NCBI GenBank assembly: GCA_913045315.1
Contig: CAJWQJ010000008.1
Span: 19,942-83,941 of the forward strand
Direction of reading: 5' to 3'
Origin: an uncultured Chloroflexota bacterium
Lineage (GTDB): Bacteria > Chloroflexota > Dehalococcoidia > Lucifugimonadales > UBA1127
Length of the DNA stretch: 64,000 nucleotides
Shown here: one piece after another, positions 10,473-20,877 of the stretch
Numbering within the stretch: the stretch's first letter is position 1
Layout: the number at the start of each line of letters is the position of its first letter
Notes under the pieces: generated by a model
Told to the model about the DNA's origin: nothing
The model's input: the letters and a program-made list of their open reading frames with translations, nothing else
Databases searched by the model: none
Made by a program: the position numbers and the translations under genes

Positions 10473-12014
10473 ATGAGACTACTATACATATCTTGTTTGC
10501 TTGTTTCCCTATTCATTCTAATCCCAATTCTTTATATATCTATTCACATTTTCAATTCTTTTGAATCTTTTATTCAGCATTTATGGCGATTCAACACAAT
10601 AACTCTAACATTCAATACAATTCTTCTTATTATTTCAGTAGTTACAGCCTCAGTAATTATTGCTGTGCCTTCAGCAATAATTACAATTAAATCCGATCTC
10701 CCTTTTAAAAAACTATTACGTGTTTTATTAGTAATGCCTATCGTATTCCCAAGTTATATATATGCACTTATATTCATCCTAGCATTTGGGCCAAAAGGTT
10801 TGGGTCAAAAAATATTATCAAATATCGGAATTGAAACCATACCTTCAATATACGGATTCTGGGGAACTTTTTTATGCCTAACATTCCTTTGTTTTCCATA
10901 TATTTTTATAAGTGTTTCTGCTTCAATCATGAAAATCGATTCAAGTTATGAGGAGGCAGCAAAAAGTCTAGGAAAGTCAAATTTGTTCACCTATAAAACC
11001 ATTTTATTGCCACTATTAAAACCATCTATAATTGCTGGCTCTATACTTGTAGGGCTTTATGTAGCAAGTGATTTTGGAGCAGTTTCGCTACTGCATTTCA
11101 GAACATTTAGCTCAGTTATATATAATCATTATGAGACAATCCAAAGGGGTACAGCTGCAAGTTTGTCTTCAATAATAATATTCATAGGAATAATAGTTCT
11201 TTGGTTTTACAAAACTACAGGAAATTCTGAAACACAATACAGAGCTAATGCTGCAGTTCCGAGACAAGGAAATATAATATTATTAGGAAAATACAGATGG
11301 CCTATAGCAACTTTATTTATGTTGTTTATTGGGATTACTCTCATTATTCCTGTATGGGTTTTATTCTCCTGGGCATATGAATTTACAACTAATTACAATC
11401 AAAATTTTAAAATTATATACGCATTTAATTCCATTTATGCTTCACTTCTAGGAGCTTTAGCAGTAGTGATAATTTCTATCCCAATAACAATATTAATTAT
11501 TGCAAAAAATAACATGTGGACTCGATTTATTGAGAAAGCTTCATATACTGGATTTGTATTGCCTGGAATAGTAGTAGCTTTATCTGTGGTATTTATTGGT
11601 ATAAATTACCTTACACCTATTTATCAAACCATGACAATTCTTTGTATAGGGTATCTGATTTTATTCCTCCCTGTTTCAATTGGAGTTTTAAAACCTGTTC
11701 TATTACAAATCAATCCCAAACTAGGAGAATCTGCTAAAACTCTGGGTGCATCAAATTTGAGAATTTGGAAGAACATCAGCATCCCTTTAATGGCACCAGG
11801 TTCATTTGCAGCTTTTGCAATACTATTTATGTTAATCATGAAAGAACTTCCAGCAACATTAATTTTAGCTCCACTAAATTTTGGAACTCTTGCAACAAGC
11901 ATTTGGACTCATTCGACTGAAGCTAATTTTGGAGATGCGGCTATTTATTCATTAATTTTATTGCTAATCACTGGTACGCCTATGTTCATTTTACTCAATC
12001 GAGGAGTAAAATAG
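10473..12014 (+). CDS. Fe(III) ABC transporter permease (FbpB-like, duplicated permease domain)
   Basis: Multi-TM; two EAAxxLGxS-type loops (EEAAKSLGKSNL, GESAKTLGASNL). Confidence 0.9.
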   Translation: MRLLYISCLLVSLFILIPILYISIHIFNSFESFIQHLWRFNTITLTFNTILLIISVVTASVIIAVPSAIITIKSDLPFKKLLRVLLVMPIVFPSYIYALIFILAFGPKGLGQKILSNIGIETIPSIYGFWGTFLCLTFLCFPYIFISVSASIMKIDSSYEEAAKSLGKSNLFTYKTILLPLLKPSIIAGSILVGLYVASDFGAVSLLHFRTFSSVIYNHYETIQRGTAASLSSIIIFIGIIVLWFYKTTGNSETQYRANAAVPRQGNIILLGKYRWPIATLFMLFIGITLIIPVWVLFSWAYEFTTNYNQNFKIIYAFNSIYASLLGALAVVIISIPITILIIAKNNMWTRFIEKASYTGFVLPGIVVALSVVFIGINYLTPIYQTMTILCIGYLILFLPVSIGVLKPVLLQINPKLGESAKTLGASNLRIWKNISIPLMAPGSFAAFAILFMLIMKELPATLILAPLNFGTLATSIWTHSTEANFGDAAIYSLILLLITGTPMFILLNRGVK

Positions 12015-12043
12015 GTTCTTATTAATATCCCATGAGGTGACAA

Positions 12044-13123
12044 GTGGACTTTGAGTCGCAATTACCTGTTATACGCTGCATAGGAATAGGTAAAACTTAC
12101 GCAAATGAGAAAGAAGCAGTTTTCAATATCGACCTAACAGTAAATCACGGCGAAATATTAGTTCTTCTAGGTCCTAGCGGTTGCGGAAAAACTACTCTCC
12201 TACGACTTATTGCTGGTCTAGAAGAACCTACTTCTGGAACACTCTCAGTAGGCGGACAAGTAATGTCAATGCCAGGGAAATTCATACAGCCAGAAAAAAG
12301 AAAAGTTGGAATGGTATTTCAAGATTATGCACTATTTCCTAATATGAATGTAAGAAAAAATATTGAGTTTGGAATTCATGGAAACCAAAACTCGTCACAT
12401 AGGACTGAAGAAGTCATGAGATTAGTTGGATTAAGTGAGCTGGGAAACAGGATGCCATATCAACTTTCCGGTGGTGAACAACAACGTACAGCTCTTGCCA
12501 GAGCACTAGCCCCCAACCCATCCGTAATCTTATTTGATGAGCCATTATCTAATTTAGATGCAAATCTGAGAATAAAAGTTCGCGCAGAAATAAAACAAAT
12601 CATAAGTGAGACGAAAGCTACTTGCATATTTGTTACTCACGATCAAGAAGAAGCAATGTTCTTAGCTGATAGAATTGCAGTAATGAATAACGGTAGAATT
12701 GAACAAATCGGAACCCCTGAAGAAATCTACAATAATCCTCTAACACAATTCGTTGCCCAAGCAATGGGCCCAGCTTGTTTCATAGATGCCTATATTGCCG
12801 ACTCCACTCTTAAATCAGAGCTAGGAATTTTTGTTACTGAAGGAACGGAAAAGCAAATAGGAAATTTTCAAATTCTAATCAGGAGTAATCACTTAGTACA
12901 AACTCAAGATAATTTAAACTCTAATGCAACGGTAATTTCAACTGAATTTAGAGGATCTCATTATTCATACACAATGCAACTTCAATCTAAAAATATGGTT
13001 GAGTTCCATACCCCGACTAAAGCATTTGAAAATGGACAATCCATAAACTTAACGCTAAAAAAGGATTTACTATATCATCTATATATAGACAATAAATACT
13101 CCGAAACTATTGAGATATCATGA
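12044..13123 (+). CDS. Fe(III) ABC transporter ATP-binding protein (FbpC-like)
   Basis: GPSGCGKTTLLR Walker A, LSGGEQQR signature, ILFDEPLSNLD Walker B; TOBE-like C-terminus; GTG start. Confidence 0.92.
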   Translation: MDFESQLPVIRCIGIGKTYANEKEAVFNIDLTVNHGEILVLLGPSGCGKTTLLRLIAGLEEPTSGTLSVGGQVMSMPGKFIQPEKRKVGMVFQDYALFPNMNVRKNIEFGIHGNQNSSHRTEEVMRLVGLSELGNRMPYQLSGGEQQRTALARALAPNPSVILFDEPLSNLDANLRIKVRAEIKQIISETKATCIFVTHDQEEAMFLADRIAVMNNGRIEQIGTPEEIYNNPLTQFVAQAMGPACFIDAYIADSTLKSELGIFVTEGTEKQIGNFQILIRSNHLVQTQDNLNSNATVISTEFRGSHYSYTMQLQSKNMVEFHTPTKAFENGQSINLTLKKDLLYHLYIDNKYSETIEIS

Positions 13124-13225
13124 TTTTCATCTTGGGAGCAAATTTATAGGGAACCTGCAGAAGGGTTCATACGTTGAATTATTAGTATAGTAACAGTCTG
13201 TTAAGTATCACCAAAAGGAACAATC

Positions 13226-15667
13226 ATGTTTCATTCAAAAGATAAATCAAAGAGCTTAAATGAATTGGACTCTTTTGTAGCCTACAAACAACTAAAAAGT
13301 AGTAGTCGCTATAGTTATTCAAGCATAGCAAAAGGTATTTTATTACTCTTACTATCTTTAGGATTAGCAATTTCAGATTTTATTATATGGCCCTACATAG
13401 GTTATGGAATAGCAATATTGAATTTATGGGCAATCGCTACTTTATGGCTAATATTTACAAAACCCAAAATAACTGTTCAATACTGGAATGCCGTTTTGGG
13501 CTCACTATTTCTTACCATTCCGATTATAGGGGTCCTAGAAATTTACCAGCAAGGAACAGGTGGGGAATTTGGAGAAATTCTATTTGAGAATTCTTTTAAA
13601 CTGGGAATTACTTCCTGCCTAATTTTAGCAATTTTTTCCGTATATCTTATTGTCCCAAGAAGATTAACCTCTATTTGCATAAAATTTGCCCATTGGATGC
13701 TTTGGTTTTACTCTAAATCACTTCCTGTAGTTGTGCGGTTATATTTAACCACAAAACTTATAGCAAAATATTCATTTCAAGCTTGTAAACAAATCTATGC
13801 AATTTCGTATAGAATCGCATCTGCTCTTTACAAGAATTACCCAAAATTCCCTGTTCATAAAACAATAACTATGCCAATACAATTCTTTATCGGCAAAATC
13901 AAGAATAGGAATTTAAATAATCCTCAAGTTACCCATGACCAATACAATAAACCAATTGAGTTGCAACAAATCAACACATTGGAACCTGATATCATTGAGG
14001 ATAGTTACATTAATGATAATTCGAATTTCATTGACCATGATGAATTTGAACATCTTTCTAATTCATCTTACTCAGATAATGATAACGAACATCTTATAGA
14101 TACAGATTCATATTTAGAAGATATAGAATCACCCTTAGGTGAAATTTCACAACCTTTTAAACAAGCCAATTGGAAAACCCCTCCGTTCGAAATACTCAGA
14201 GTGATAGAAAAAAGATGGGTTTCTGAAGAAGAGAATAGAGAAACGGCGACAAAAATAGAAACTGCTATGAAAGAATACAACATTGAGGTAACTATCGACC
14301 AGATCCGACCAGGACCTGTAGTAACTCAATACGGACTGATTCCAGGGTGGATCAGAAAATACAAGGATGAAAAGGTTGTGAATACAGATGGCTCCTACGC
14401 TTTGGATGAAAAAGGCAAACCAATTACCAGTAAGGTGGAAGAAAAGACAAGAATAAAAGTTTCTAGTGTATTGGCTAGAGAAAATGATCTTGCACTAACA
14501 TTAGCGGCATCAAGCTTACGATTTGAAGCCCCAGTTCCAGGAGAAAATTTTATCGGCCTTGAGGTGCCAAACTCTCAAGCCAGCCTAGTCAATTTACGTT
14601 CTATTCTTGAAAGTAACACCTTTCAAAAATTCAAGAAAACTGCTGAACTTCCTGTAGCTCTAGGTCAAGGAAGCGGTGGAGAACCTGTAGTAGCTGACTT
14701 AACAGAAATGCCACATCTTTTAATTGCTGGTGCAACAGGAAGTGGAAAAAGCGTATGTATGAACACAATGATATGTTCATTATTAATGGAAAAAACCCCA
14801 ATGGAAGTCCAAATGTACATGATTGATCCAAAAAGAGTTGAACTAACACCTTATGAAGGATTACCTCACGTATCTGGACCTGTTTTAGTTGAAGTTGAAG
14901 ATTCTGTCCCGACGTTAAAATCCATTTTAGCTGAAATGCAAGCCCGATATAAAAAATTTGCAAAGGCCGGAGCACGGAATATTGTAACTTACAATAAGAA
15001 ATTTTCTGACCAAACCGAAAAGATGCCTTATATTCTTGTTATTATAGATGAATTGGCTGACTTAATGATGACTGCTCCTGGAGAAGTTGAATCAACTCTA
15101 GCAAGATTAGCGCAACTAGGAAGAGCCACTGGCATACATCTCGTGATAGCAACACAAAGACCTTCAGTAGATGTCTTGACAGGATTAATTAAAGCAAATA
15201 TTCCGAGCAGAATAAGTTTTGCTGTGGCATCACAAATTGATTCTAGAACAATCCTTGATGGCGGAGGTGCAGAAAAACTTCTAGGAAAGGGAGATATGCT
15301 CTATCTTCCCGGAAATGCTCCTAAGCCCAAACGATTACAAGGGGGATTCATATCAGATGAAGAAGTTGAAGAAATCGTAAATCATTGGAAGCAACAACAC
15401 GGAATAGTGCCAAAATTTATAATGCCTTCAACAAAGATTGAGAATGCCCATATTGAAAATCATAACCTACTAGATGAATTCGAAAATATTGATCAGGATT
15501 TAGCTCAAGCAATTAATTTAACAAAAATCCATAGTAGAATTTCAGCTTCACTTATTCAGCGAAAACTCGGGATAGGATTTACAAAAGCTTCTGATTTATT
15601 AAATAAATTAGAAGGTAAAGGATTAGTTGAATCAGGAGATCCTGGAAAATCAAGAAAAGTTTTATAA
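13226..15667 (+). CDS. ftsK: DNA translocase FtsK/SpoIIIE
   Basis: N-terminal TM segments, AGATGSGKSVCMNTMI Walker A, IDELADLMM Walker B, C-terminal gamma domain. Confidence 0.95.
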   Translation: MFHSKDKSKSLNELDSFVAYKQLKSSSRYSYSSIAKGILLLLLSLGLAISDFIIWPYIGYGIAILNLWAIATLWLIFTKPKITVQYWNAVLGSLFLTIPIIGVLEIYQQGTGGEFGEILFENSFKLGITSCLILAIFSVYLIVPRRLTSICIKFAHWMLWFYSKSLPVVVRLYLTTKLIAKYSFQACKQIYAISYRIASALYKNYPKFPVHKTITMPIQFFIGKIKNRNLNNPQVTHDQYNKPIELQQINTLEPDIIEDSYINDNSNFIDHDEFEHLSNSSYSDNDNEHLIDTDSYLEDIESPLGEISQPFKQANWKTPPFEILRVIEKRWVSEEENRETATKIETAMKEYNIEVTIDQIRPGPVVTQYGLIPGWIRKYKDEKVVNTDGSYALDEKGKPITSKVEEKTRIKVSSVLARENDLALTLAASSLRFEAPVPGENFIGLEVPNSQASLVNLRSILESNTFQKFKKTAELPVALGQGSGGEPVVADLTEMPHLLIAGATGSGKSVCMNTMICSLLMEKTPMEVQMYMIDPKRVELTPYEGLPHVSGPVLVEVEDSVPTLKSILAEMQARYKKFAKAGARNIVTYNKKFSDQTEKMPYILVIIDELADLMMTAPGEVESTLARLAQLGRATGIHLVIATQRPSVDVLTGLIKANIPSRISFAVASQIDSRTILDGGGAEKLLGKGDMLYLPGNAPKPKRLQGGFISDEEVEEIVNHWKQQHGIVPKFIMPSTKIENAHIENHNLLDEFENIDQDLAQAINLTKIHSRISASLIQRKLGIGFTKASDLLNKLEGKGLVESGDPGKSRKVL

Positions 15668-15708
15668 AATGACAATTAATTACAAAAAGAAATTAAAGTG
15701 AAACTAAT

Positions 15709-17457
15709 ATGGTAAGAGGATTTATAGACGTAGTAAGTGCAGTTTTTGGGCGTCAAGGAGAATTCTTAGATTCTAACTCTATGGTTCAAGATGTATGCTT
15801 GGTATGTTCTTTAAATCTCGTTGATAAAGAATTACATCAACAATATCGCATATGCCCTCAATGCAGATTTCATTACAGCGTTACACCTCGACAACGAATT
15901 GAACTCTTAACTGACCCAAAAACATTCAAAGAAAAATATAAAAACATAAGCTCATTAGATCCTCTCGGGTTCAGCAGTAAAATAACATACCGGTCAAGAT
16001 TATTTAATGATCAAAAAAGAACAGGCTTAACAGAAGCGGCAATAATAGGTGAAGCAAAAATTCAAGGAACTCAAGTTGTACTTAGCATTCTTGATTTCAG
16101 TTTCTTAGGTGGTGGAATGGGGTCTGTTGTAGGAGAAAAAATTGCCCTAGCATGTGAATATGCTATCCAAAAAGATCTTCCACTTGTATCGGTTATTACT
16201 AGTGGTGGAATTAGACTGCAAGAAGGAGCCTTATCATTAATGCAAATGGCAAAGGCTGCAGCAGCTACTAATAAATTACATAAGAAAGGATTGCCGTATC
16301 TTGCGATATTAGCTAATCCAGCTACTGGCCAAGCATATGCTAGCTTTGCTAACTTAGCTGACGTCATCCTCGCTGAACCTGGGGCATTAATAGGACTTGC
16401 TCCACTAAGATCATTACAACAAATGGAAGGAGAACCTCTTCCTCTTGAGGCCCATAACGCTGAATCGCATTTAGCTAATGGCATGATTGATGGTGTTGTT
16501 GAAAGAGTTGACCTTAGCAACACAATAGGTACATTCGTAAAGTTATTAAGTAGTCCAAGAATACATTCAAAGGTTCTTAAGCCTAGGAATCGAAAAGAAT
16601 CAGCTAAACAACGACCAGAAGCTTGGGAAGCTGTCCAAAGGACAAGACACCCTAATAGACCAACCACTAGGGATTATATTGAAAAATTATTCGCTCAATT
16701 TATAGAAATCCGAGGAGACCGCCTAACTGGTGATGACCCTACAGTAATTTGTGGCTTAGCTGAATTAACTGGAAAAACCATAGTCTTAATAGGCCAACAA
16801 AGAATCAACAAAAGACCGGATCAACAAAATTATATAACTCCTTCAGGTTTTCATAAAATCAGACGGGGGTTAACAATAGCTAATAAATTTTCTTTGCCAG
16901 TAATTACTTTCATTGACACCTCTGGTCCATCTATGACTCTCGAGGCAGAACAAAAAGGAATAGGGCCTGCAATTGCACATACCAGTTCAGCAATACTTGA
17001 TATAAACGTCCCAACTATAGCCTTAATAATAGGTGAAGGTGGTAGAGAAGGTGCACTTGCATTAAGTATGACAGATACCGTTTTAATGATGGAAAATGCT
17101 ATTTATACTCCTGTCTCTCCAGAACAGGCTGCAAATCTTATGTATCGCGATTCCACACGTGTTTCTGAAGCTGCCCATTCGCTTAGATTGACCGCTAGAG
17201 ATGCAAAGGAAATGAATATAATTGATAAAATTATTGCAGAACCTGAAGGAGGAGCACATACCGATATAACGAAAACTTCAACAACAATACAGGAAAATCT
17301 AATTCGAGAAATCGCACTGATTCAAGGATCCTCAATGGACAAGCTAATTAGCAAAAGATACAAGAAGTTTAGAAATATGGGTGCATATACCGACCATTTC
17401 CAATCAGCTGTAGCACGTGAAATAACCTTACTTAGAGAATCTAACAAAAAGAAATAA
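15709..17457 (+). CDS. Acetyl-CoA carboxylase carboxyltransferase, fused beta (AccD) and alpha (AccA) subunits
   Basis: N-terminal CxxC...CxxC zinc ribbon and AccD core (ITSGGIRLQEG), followed in frame by AccA core (RGDRLTGDDPTVICGLAEL, IGEGGREGALAL). Confidence 0.9.
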   Translation: MVRGFIDVVSAVFGRQGEFLDSNSMVQDVCLVCSLNLVDKELHQQYRICPQCRFHYSVTPRQRIELLTDPKTFKEKYKNISSLDPLGFSSKITYRSRLFNDQKRTGLTEAAIIGEAKIQGTQVVLSILDFSFLGGGMGSVVGEKIALACEYAIQKDLPLVSVITSGGIRLQEGALSLMQMAKAAAATNKLHKKGLPYLAILANPATGQAYASFANLADVILAEPGALIGLAPLRSLQQMEGEPLPLEAHNAESHLANGMIDGVVERVDLSNTIGTFVKLLSSPRIHSKVLKPRNRKESAKQRPEAWEAVQRTRHPNRPTTRDYIEKLFAQFIEIRGDRLTGDDPTVICGLAELTGKTIVLIGQQRINKRPDQQNYITPSGFHKIRRGLTIANKFSLPVITFIDTSGPSMTLEAEQKGIGPAIAHTSSAILDINVPTIALIIGEGGREGALALSMTDTVLMMENAIYTPVSPEQAANLMYRDSTRVSEAAHSLRLTARDAKEMNIIDKIIAEPEGGAHTDITKTSTTIQENLIREIALIQGSSMDKLISKRYKKFRNMGAYTDHFQSAVAREITLLRESNKKK

Positions 17458-17475
17458 GCAGCATATCGTTTACTA

Positions 17476-18339
17476 TTAATTAATAGTATCTAATAAACGT
17501 GCTGCTGAATCATAATCCCTTCTTCCTCCACGATAAATTGGTGGAACTACATATAAACCCCGAACTCCGAAGTCAAGATATGATTGAACTTGATTAATAG
17601 CGTAAGGCAGCATGTCTTCATCTGATTCAATCGCTTTTTCTAAATTTTTTGGAATCTCCCCTAATCTCAATCCATTCTTAACAAGGATTTGAATCCCCCA
17701 AAAAACAGGAACCTGTAAATCATTATCGAACTCCATCTGATAACGAGAGAAAAACTTTTCAAAAGTGATGAAGTCGAACGTTGGCTGGGAAATAAAAAAA
17801 CCTGCACCAGCTTGTATTTTTTTTCGCATCAACAATAATTCTCTATCTATATCATTATTTAAGTCGATTGTAGCTCCAATACAAATTGAAGATAAGGAAG
17901 GTAATTTTGAACCTCTATTATCTAACCCATAATTCAGCTGATTACTATCATATATTAATTCTGACGGCTTCTGATTATGTACTGGTAAAACAAAATCAAG
18001 TTCCTTTTGAGAAAAATGATCACCATATAAAACTATTGCATTTTCTAGTCCGAGCATAGAAGCAGACATCATGCGAGTTCCTAATGCTAATTTATTCATA
18101 TCCCTAGTAGCAGTACTGAAAATAACATCAATACCATATCTTTCTTTTAACATATGTGCATAAACTAATGAATCTACACGTGGTATCTTCCCTGGATTAT
18201 AAGCTATGGATAAAAAATCCGGATTAAGATTTTGAAAATTATCCAAAGTTTTCAAATTAGTATCCCGCGGGGGACTAACATCAACTATAGATACGAAGGA
18301 TTTATTATTATCATTATATGTTGTATCAACTCTCGACAT
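17476..18339 (-). CDS. Methylenetetrahydrofolate reductase family (MetF-like) protein
   Basis: VDVSPPRD, LSIAYNPG, GAGFFISQPTFD; overall MetF-like TIM-barrel pattern. Confidence 0.8.
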   Translation of the reverse strand: MSRVDTTYNDNNKSFVSIVDVSPPRDTNLKTLDNFQNLNPDFLSIAYNPGKIPRVDSLVYAHMLKERYGIDVIFSTATRDMNKLALGTRMMSASMLGLENAIVLYGDHFSQKELDFVLPVHNQKPSELIYDSNQLNYGLDNRGSKLPSLSSICIGATIDLNNDIDRELLLMRKKIQAGAGFFISQPTFDFITFEKFFSRYQMEFDNDLQVPVFWGIQILVKNGLRLGEIPKNLEKAIESDEDMLPYAINQVQSYLDFGVRGLYVVPPIYRGGRRDYDSAARLLDTIN

Positions 18340-18375
18340 TTTCGATATTCTTATAATTAATTTTACCCATTAGCT

Positions 18376-19320
18376 TCAGCTCAAAGAAGAAATAAGTGAT
18401 AATGTTCGTTCAAATGATTTTTCTGTATCTGATCCTGCGAGCAACGGATGTGCAATTATTTCACCTGCTCCCCATTTGAAAAGTCTTTCAATTTGATTCG
18501 CTACAGCAGATTCATTACCCATTAAAACCACATCATCAATCATTCCGTCGCTCCAAACACCTTCAATAGCTTCCGGGTGACCAGAATCACTAAACATTTG
18601 CTGATAAAATGGGCTTTTAGGATAGTTTCCTAATTGTTCTCTTGCCGCCTTTCTAACCTCATCTATATCATCATGAACACATATAGGAGCATGCACGATC
18701 AAAGGGGGAACAATTCTATTAGCTTTTGATGCACCCTTGTTTAAAGCTGGAATAGCTACATCTCTAAGATATGTTCCAGGGCACACCCAACTTATTGCTC
18801 CATCACTAATTTCACCACATAACTCAAAAGACTTAACACGTAAAGCAGAAGCCATAATAGGAATCTCTAAGTTTTGACCACTTAAAACACGTGCGTGAGC
18901 ACGATATTGTTTCCCATCAAATTCAACTTCGCCATTTTCAAGCATGGAACGTACTATAAAAATGTATTCCCTAAGATTAGTCAAAGGTGCTATATGTTCT
19001 ATCCCATATGTTGCTTCTATACTTACCTTATGAGATGGACCTAATCCTAAACGAAATCTATTTGGAGCAAGGTGATTAATAACCTGCACTTGCTGTACTG
19101 TTGTTATTGGATGTCTAGGATATGTTGGTGTAATACAAGTTCCTAGGAGAATAGATTCAGTAGCCATTGCAGCAGCAGCAAAAATAGTCAGTCCGTCTAC
19201 TCCCGCACCACCTGTTGTTAACCATGCAGCTTTTATACCATTATTTTCAAATTTAATTATCTTTTCTACTACTGTTTTGCTATCTCCCCCCATTGCAGTG
19301 ACACCAATTTTACCAAACAT
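18376..19320 (-). CDS. LLM-class (F420/flavin-dependent) oxidoreductase, methylene-H4MPT reductase-like
   Basis: LLM luciferase-like barrel: LLGTCITPTYPRHP, NRFRLGLGPSHK, ELCGEISDGAISWVCPG. Confidence 0.82.
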   Translation of the reverse strand: MFGKIGVTAMGGDSKTVVEKIIKFENNGIKAAWLTTGGAGVDGLTIFAAAAMATESILLGTCITPTYPRHPITTVQQVQVINHLAPNRFRLGLGPSHKVSIEATYGIEHIAPLTNLREYIFIVRSMLENGEVEFDGKQYRAHARVLSGQNLEIPIMASALRVKSFELCGEISDGAISWVCPGTYLRDVAIPALNKGASKANRIVPPLIVHAPICVHDDIDEVRKAAREQLGNYPKSPFYQQMFSDSGHPEAIEGVWSDGMIDDVVLMGNESAVANQIERLFKWGAGEIIAHPLLAGSDTEKSFERTLSLISSLS

Positions 19321-19387
19321 AATAAACCCCTAAATTAAATATACTTGAAACTATAAATAAAAATGAATTCCCACTATTCCTATCGGA

Positions 19388-20239
19388 TTATTTAATTGCA
19401 AAACCTATTCGAATTGATATTTCTACATCCAAAGAACCAGCAATGACTGGAGTATCAAATTCCATTGCGGACATTGTCTGTGCAGATTTAAAACTAGGAG
19501 CACTTATTATAGGTTCGCTTCCCGTTTCAGTTAGATAAATTATAGGACCAAGATTCATATCGGTAGAAGTTTCAAACTGTTTTGCTTTGTTTATAGCATC
19601 TTTGATTGCCATTTCTCTAGCTTTTGTTTCCAAAACTTCTACATTTTCTATAGAAAATTGAATACTATTAATCCTAGTAACTTCGCCCCCAGCCGCTAAG
19701 GAACCATCAACGATCTTCCCAATTCGTGATAAATCACGAACCGTTACACTTAACGTATTATTAACTACATATCCATCAATAACTCTTTCCTGATCACCAT
19801 TAACTTTTTTCCAAACGTATTGCGGAGCCATTGATAGATTTGTTGTTCTTATATCGTCTTCTATGATCCCATAACCTAATAGATTTTTTATAATTGCAGA
19901 CATCGATTCAGCTGAATCAGATCTTGCTTTTGAAAGAGTTTTACGTTTAACTTCAACTCCAAGAGATACGAAAGAAATATCTGGTTTACCCGAAACCTGG
20001 CCTCTACCACTAATCCAGACACCATTTTGTGAGTTATTATTGTTTACGAACTGTGAAGTCCTTACCATACCTGATTCATCAACAGCAGCAAGGATTCGCT
20101 CAACATATTCAATCTGTCCTTGATTTAATTCATTCTGTGATTCGGAATTTAATTTTTCATCCGATTTCTCTTGGGATGAGCACGAAAGACATATTAGAAA
20201 AGATAGAAATAACAAAAGGATATTTGAACGAGTGATCAA
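19388..20239 (-). CDS. SIMPL-domain (DUF541) lipoprotein
   Basis: Lipobox LSCS; ISGRGQVSGKPDISFVSLGVEV typical of SIMPL. Confidence 0.85.
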   Translation of the reverse strand: MITRSNILLLFLSFLICLSCSSQEKSDEKLNSESQNELNQGQIEYVERILAAVDESGMVRTSQFVNNNNSQNGVWISGRGQVSGKPDISFVSLGVEVKRKTLSKARSDSAESMSAIIKNLLGYGIIEDDIRTTNLSMAPQYVWKKVNGDQERVIDGYVVNNTLSVTVRDLSRIGKIVDGSLAAGGEVTRINSIQFSIENVEVLETKAREMAIKDAINKAKQFETSTDMNLGPIIYLTETGSEPIISAPSFKSAQTMSAMEFDTPVIAGSLDVEISIRIGFAIK

Positions 20240-20281
20240 CTATTTGTACCACCACTAATTTAATTGAAAGAAACCGCCAAA

Positions 20282-20854
20282 CTAATACGATTTAGTTTGA
20301 CGTATGGACCTTATGTAAAGAGTCGAAACAATAATAGTTATCAAAGAAAATGTTATAAACCATATAAATCTATCTGAACGATCAATTGAACCGGATTCGT
20401 AACTTTCCACAGATCCATCTGATTGACTTAGCTGTATCACTTTTTCTGGATTTATATCTGATTCAATTACCTCAGGACTTGCCATAAAAGATTGCAATAT
20501 CGGCATATCGCCCTGAGAACTTTGAGAAGTTGTAAGCATCCCACCTACAAGAACAACTAAGAACAAAACTGCTGCATAAGCAAGAATCCTTACTGGAGCA
20601 GCAAAAGGAATACTTCGAGAAGACTGCTTGTAAACCTTGGGTAATACAAATTGTCTAGGAGATTTCACTGATGGGAGTGAACGTAATACGTTTACAGTCT
20701 CACTAAGTTGATCCAAACGAAAAGAACAGTCTGTGCAAATAGTCAGATGAGTCTCTACTTCCATAAAAGATTCAGAAGTAAGTTGGTTGTCTATATGCTC
20801 AGAAAGCACTTCGCTGGTAAGATGTTCAACTTTACTGTTTGAGAATAAACTCAT
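20282..20854 (-). CDS. Membrane-anchored anti-sigma factor (zf-HC2 type)
   Basis: HLTICTDC (HxxxCxxC) motif with upstream EHID; two TM segments; directly downstream of the ECF sigma gene. Confidence 0.85.
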   Translation of the reverse strand: MSLFSNSKVEHLTSEVLSEHIDNQLTSESFMEVETHLTICTDCSFRLDQLSETVNVLRSLPSVKSPRQFVLPKVYKQSSRSIPFAAPVRILAYAAVLFLVVLVGGMLTTSQSSQGDMPILQSFMASPEVIESDINPEKVIQLSQSDGSVESYESGSIDRSDRFIWFITFSLITIIVSTLYIRSIRQTKSY

Positions 20855-20877
20855 TATTTACTCCCCCCTCGAATGTT

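Noticed and set aside
13170-13230. Short GAACC/GGTTC hairpin upstream of ftsK as a terminator
   Set aside because: Only a 5-bp stem and no U-tract.
16071-16667. 198-aa minus-strand ORF opposite accDA
   Set aside because: Antisense to a clearly coding region with strong domain matches; low-complexity, no recognisable family.
17457-17520. AGCAGC...GCTGCT imperfect hairpin between accDA and the MetF-like gene
   Set aside because: Probably an ordinary convergent terminator with bulges; overlaps the coding end of the minus-strand gene.
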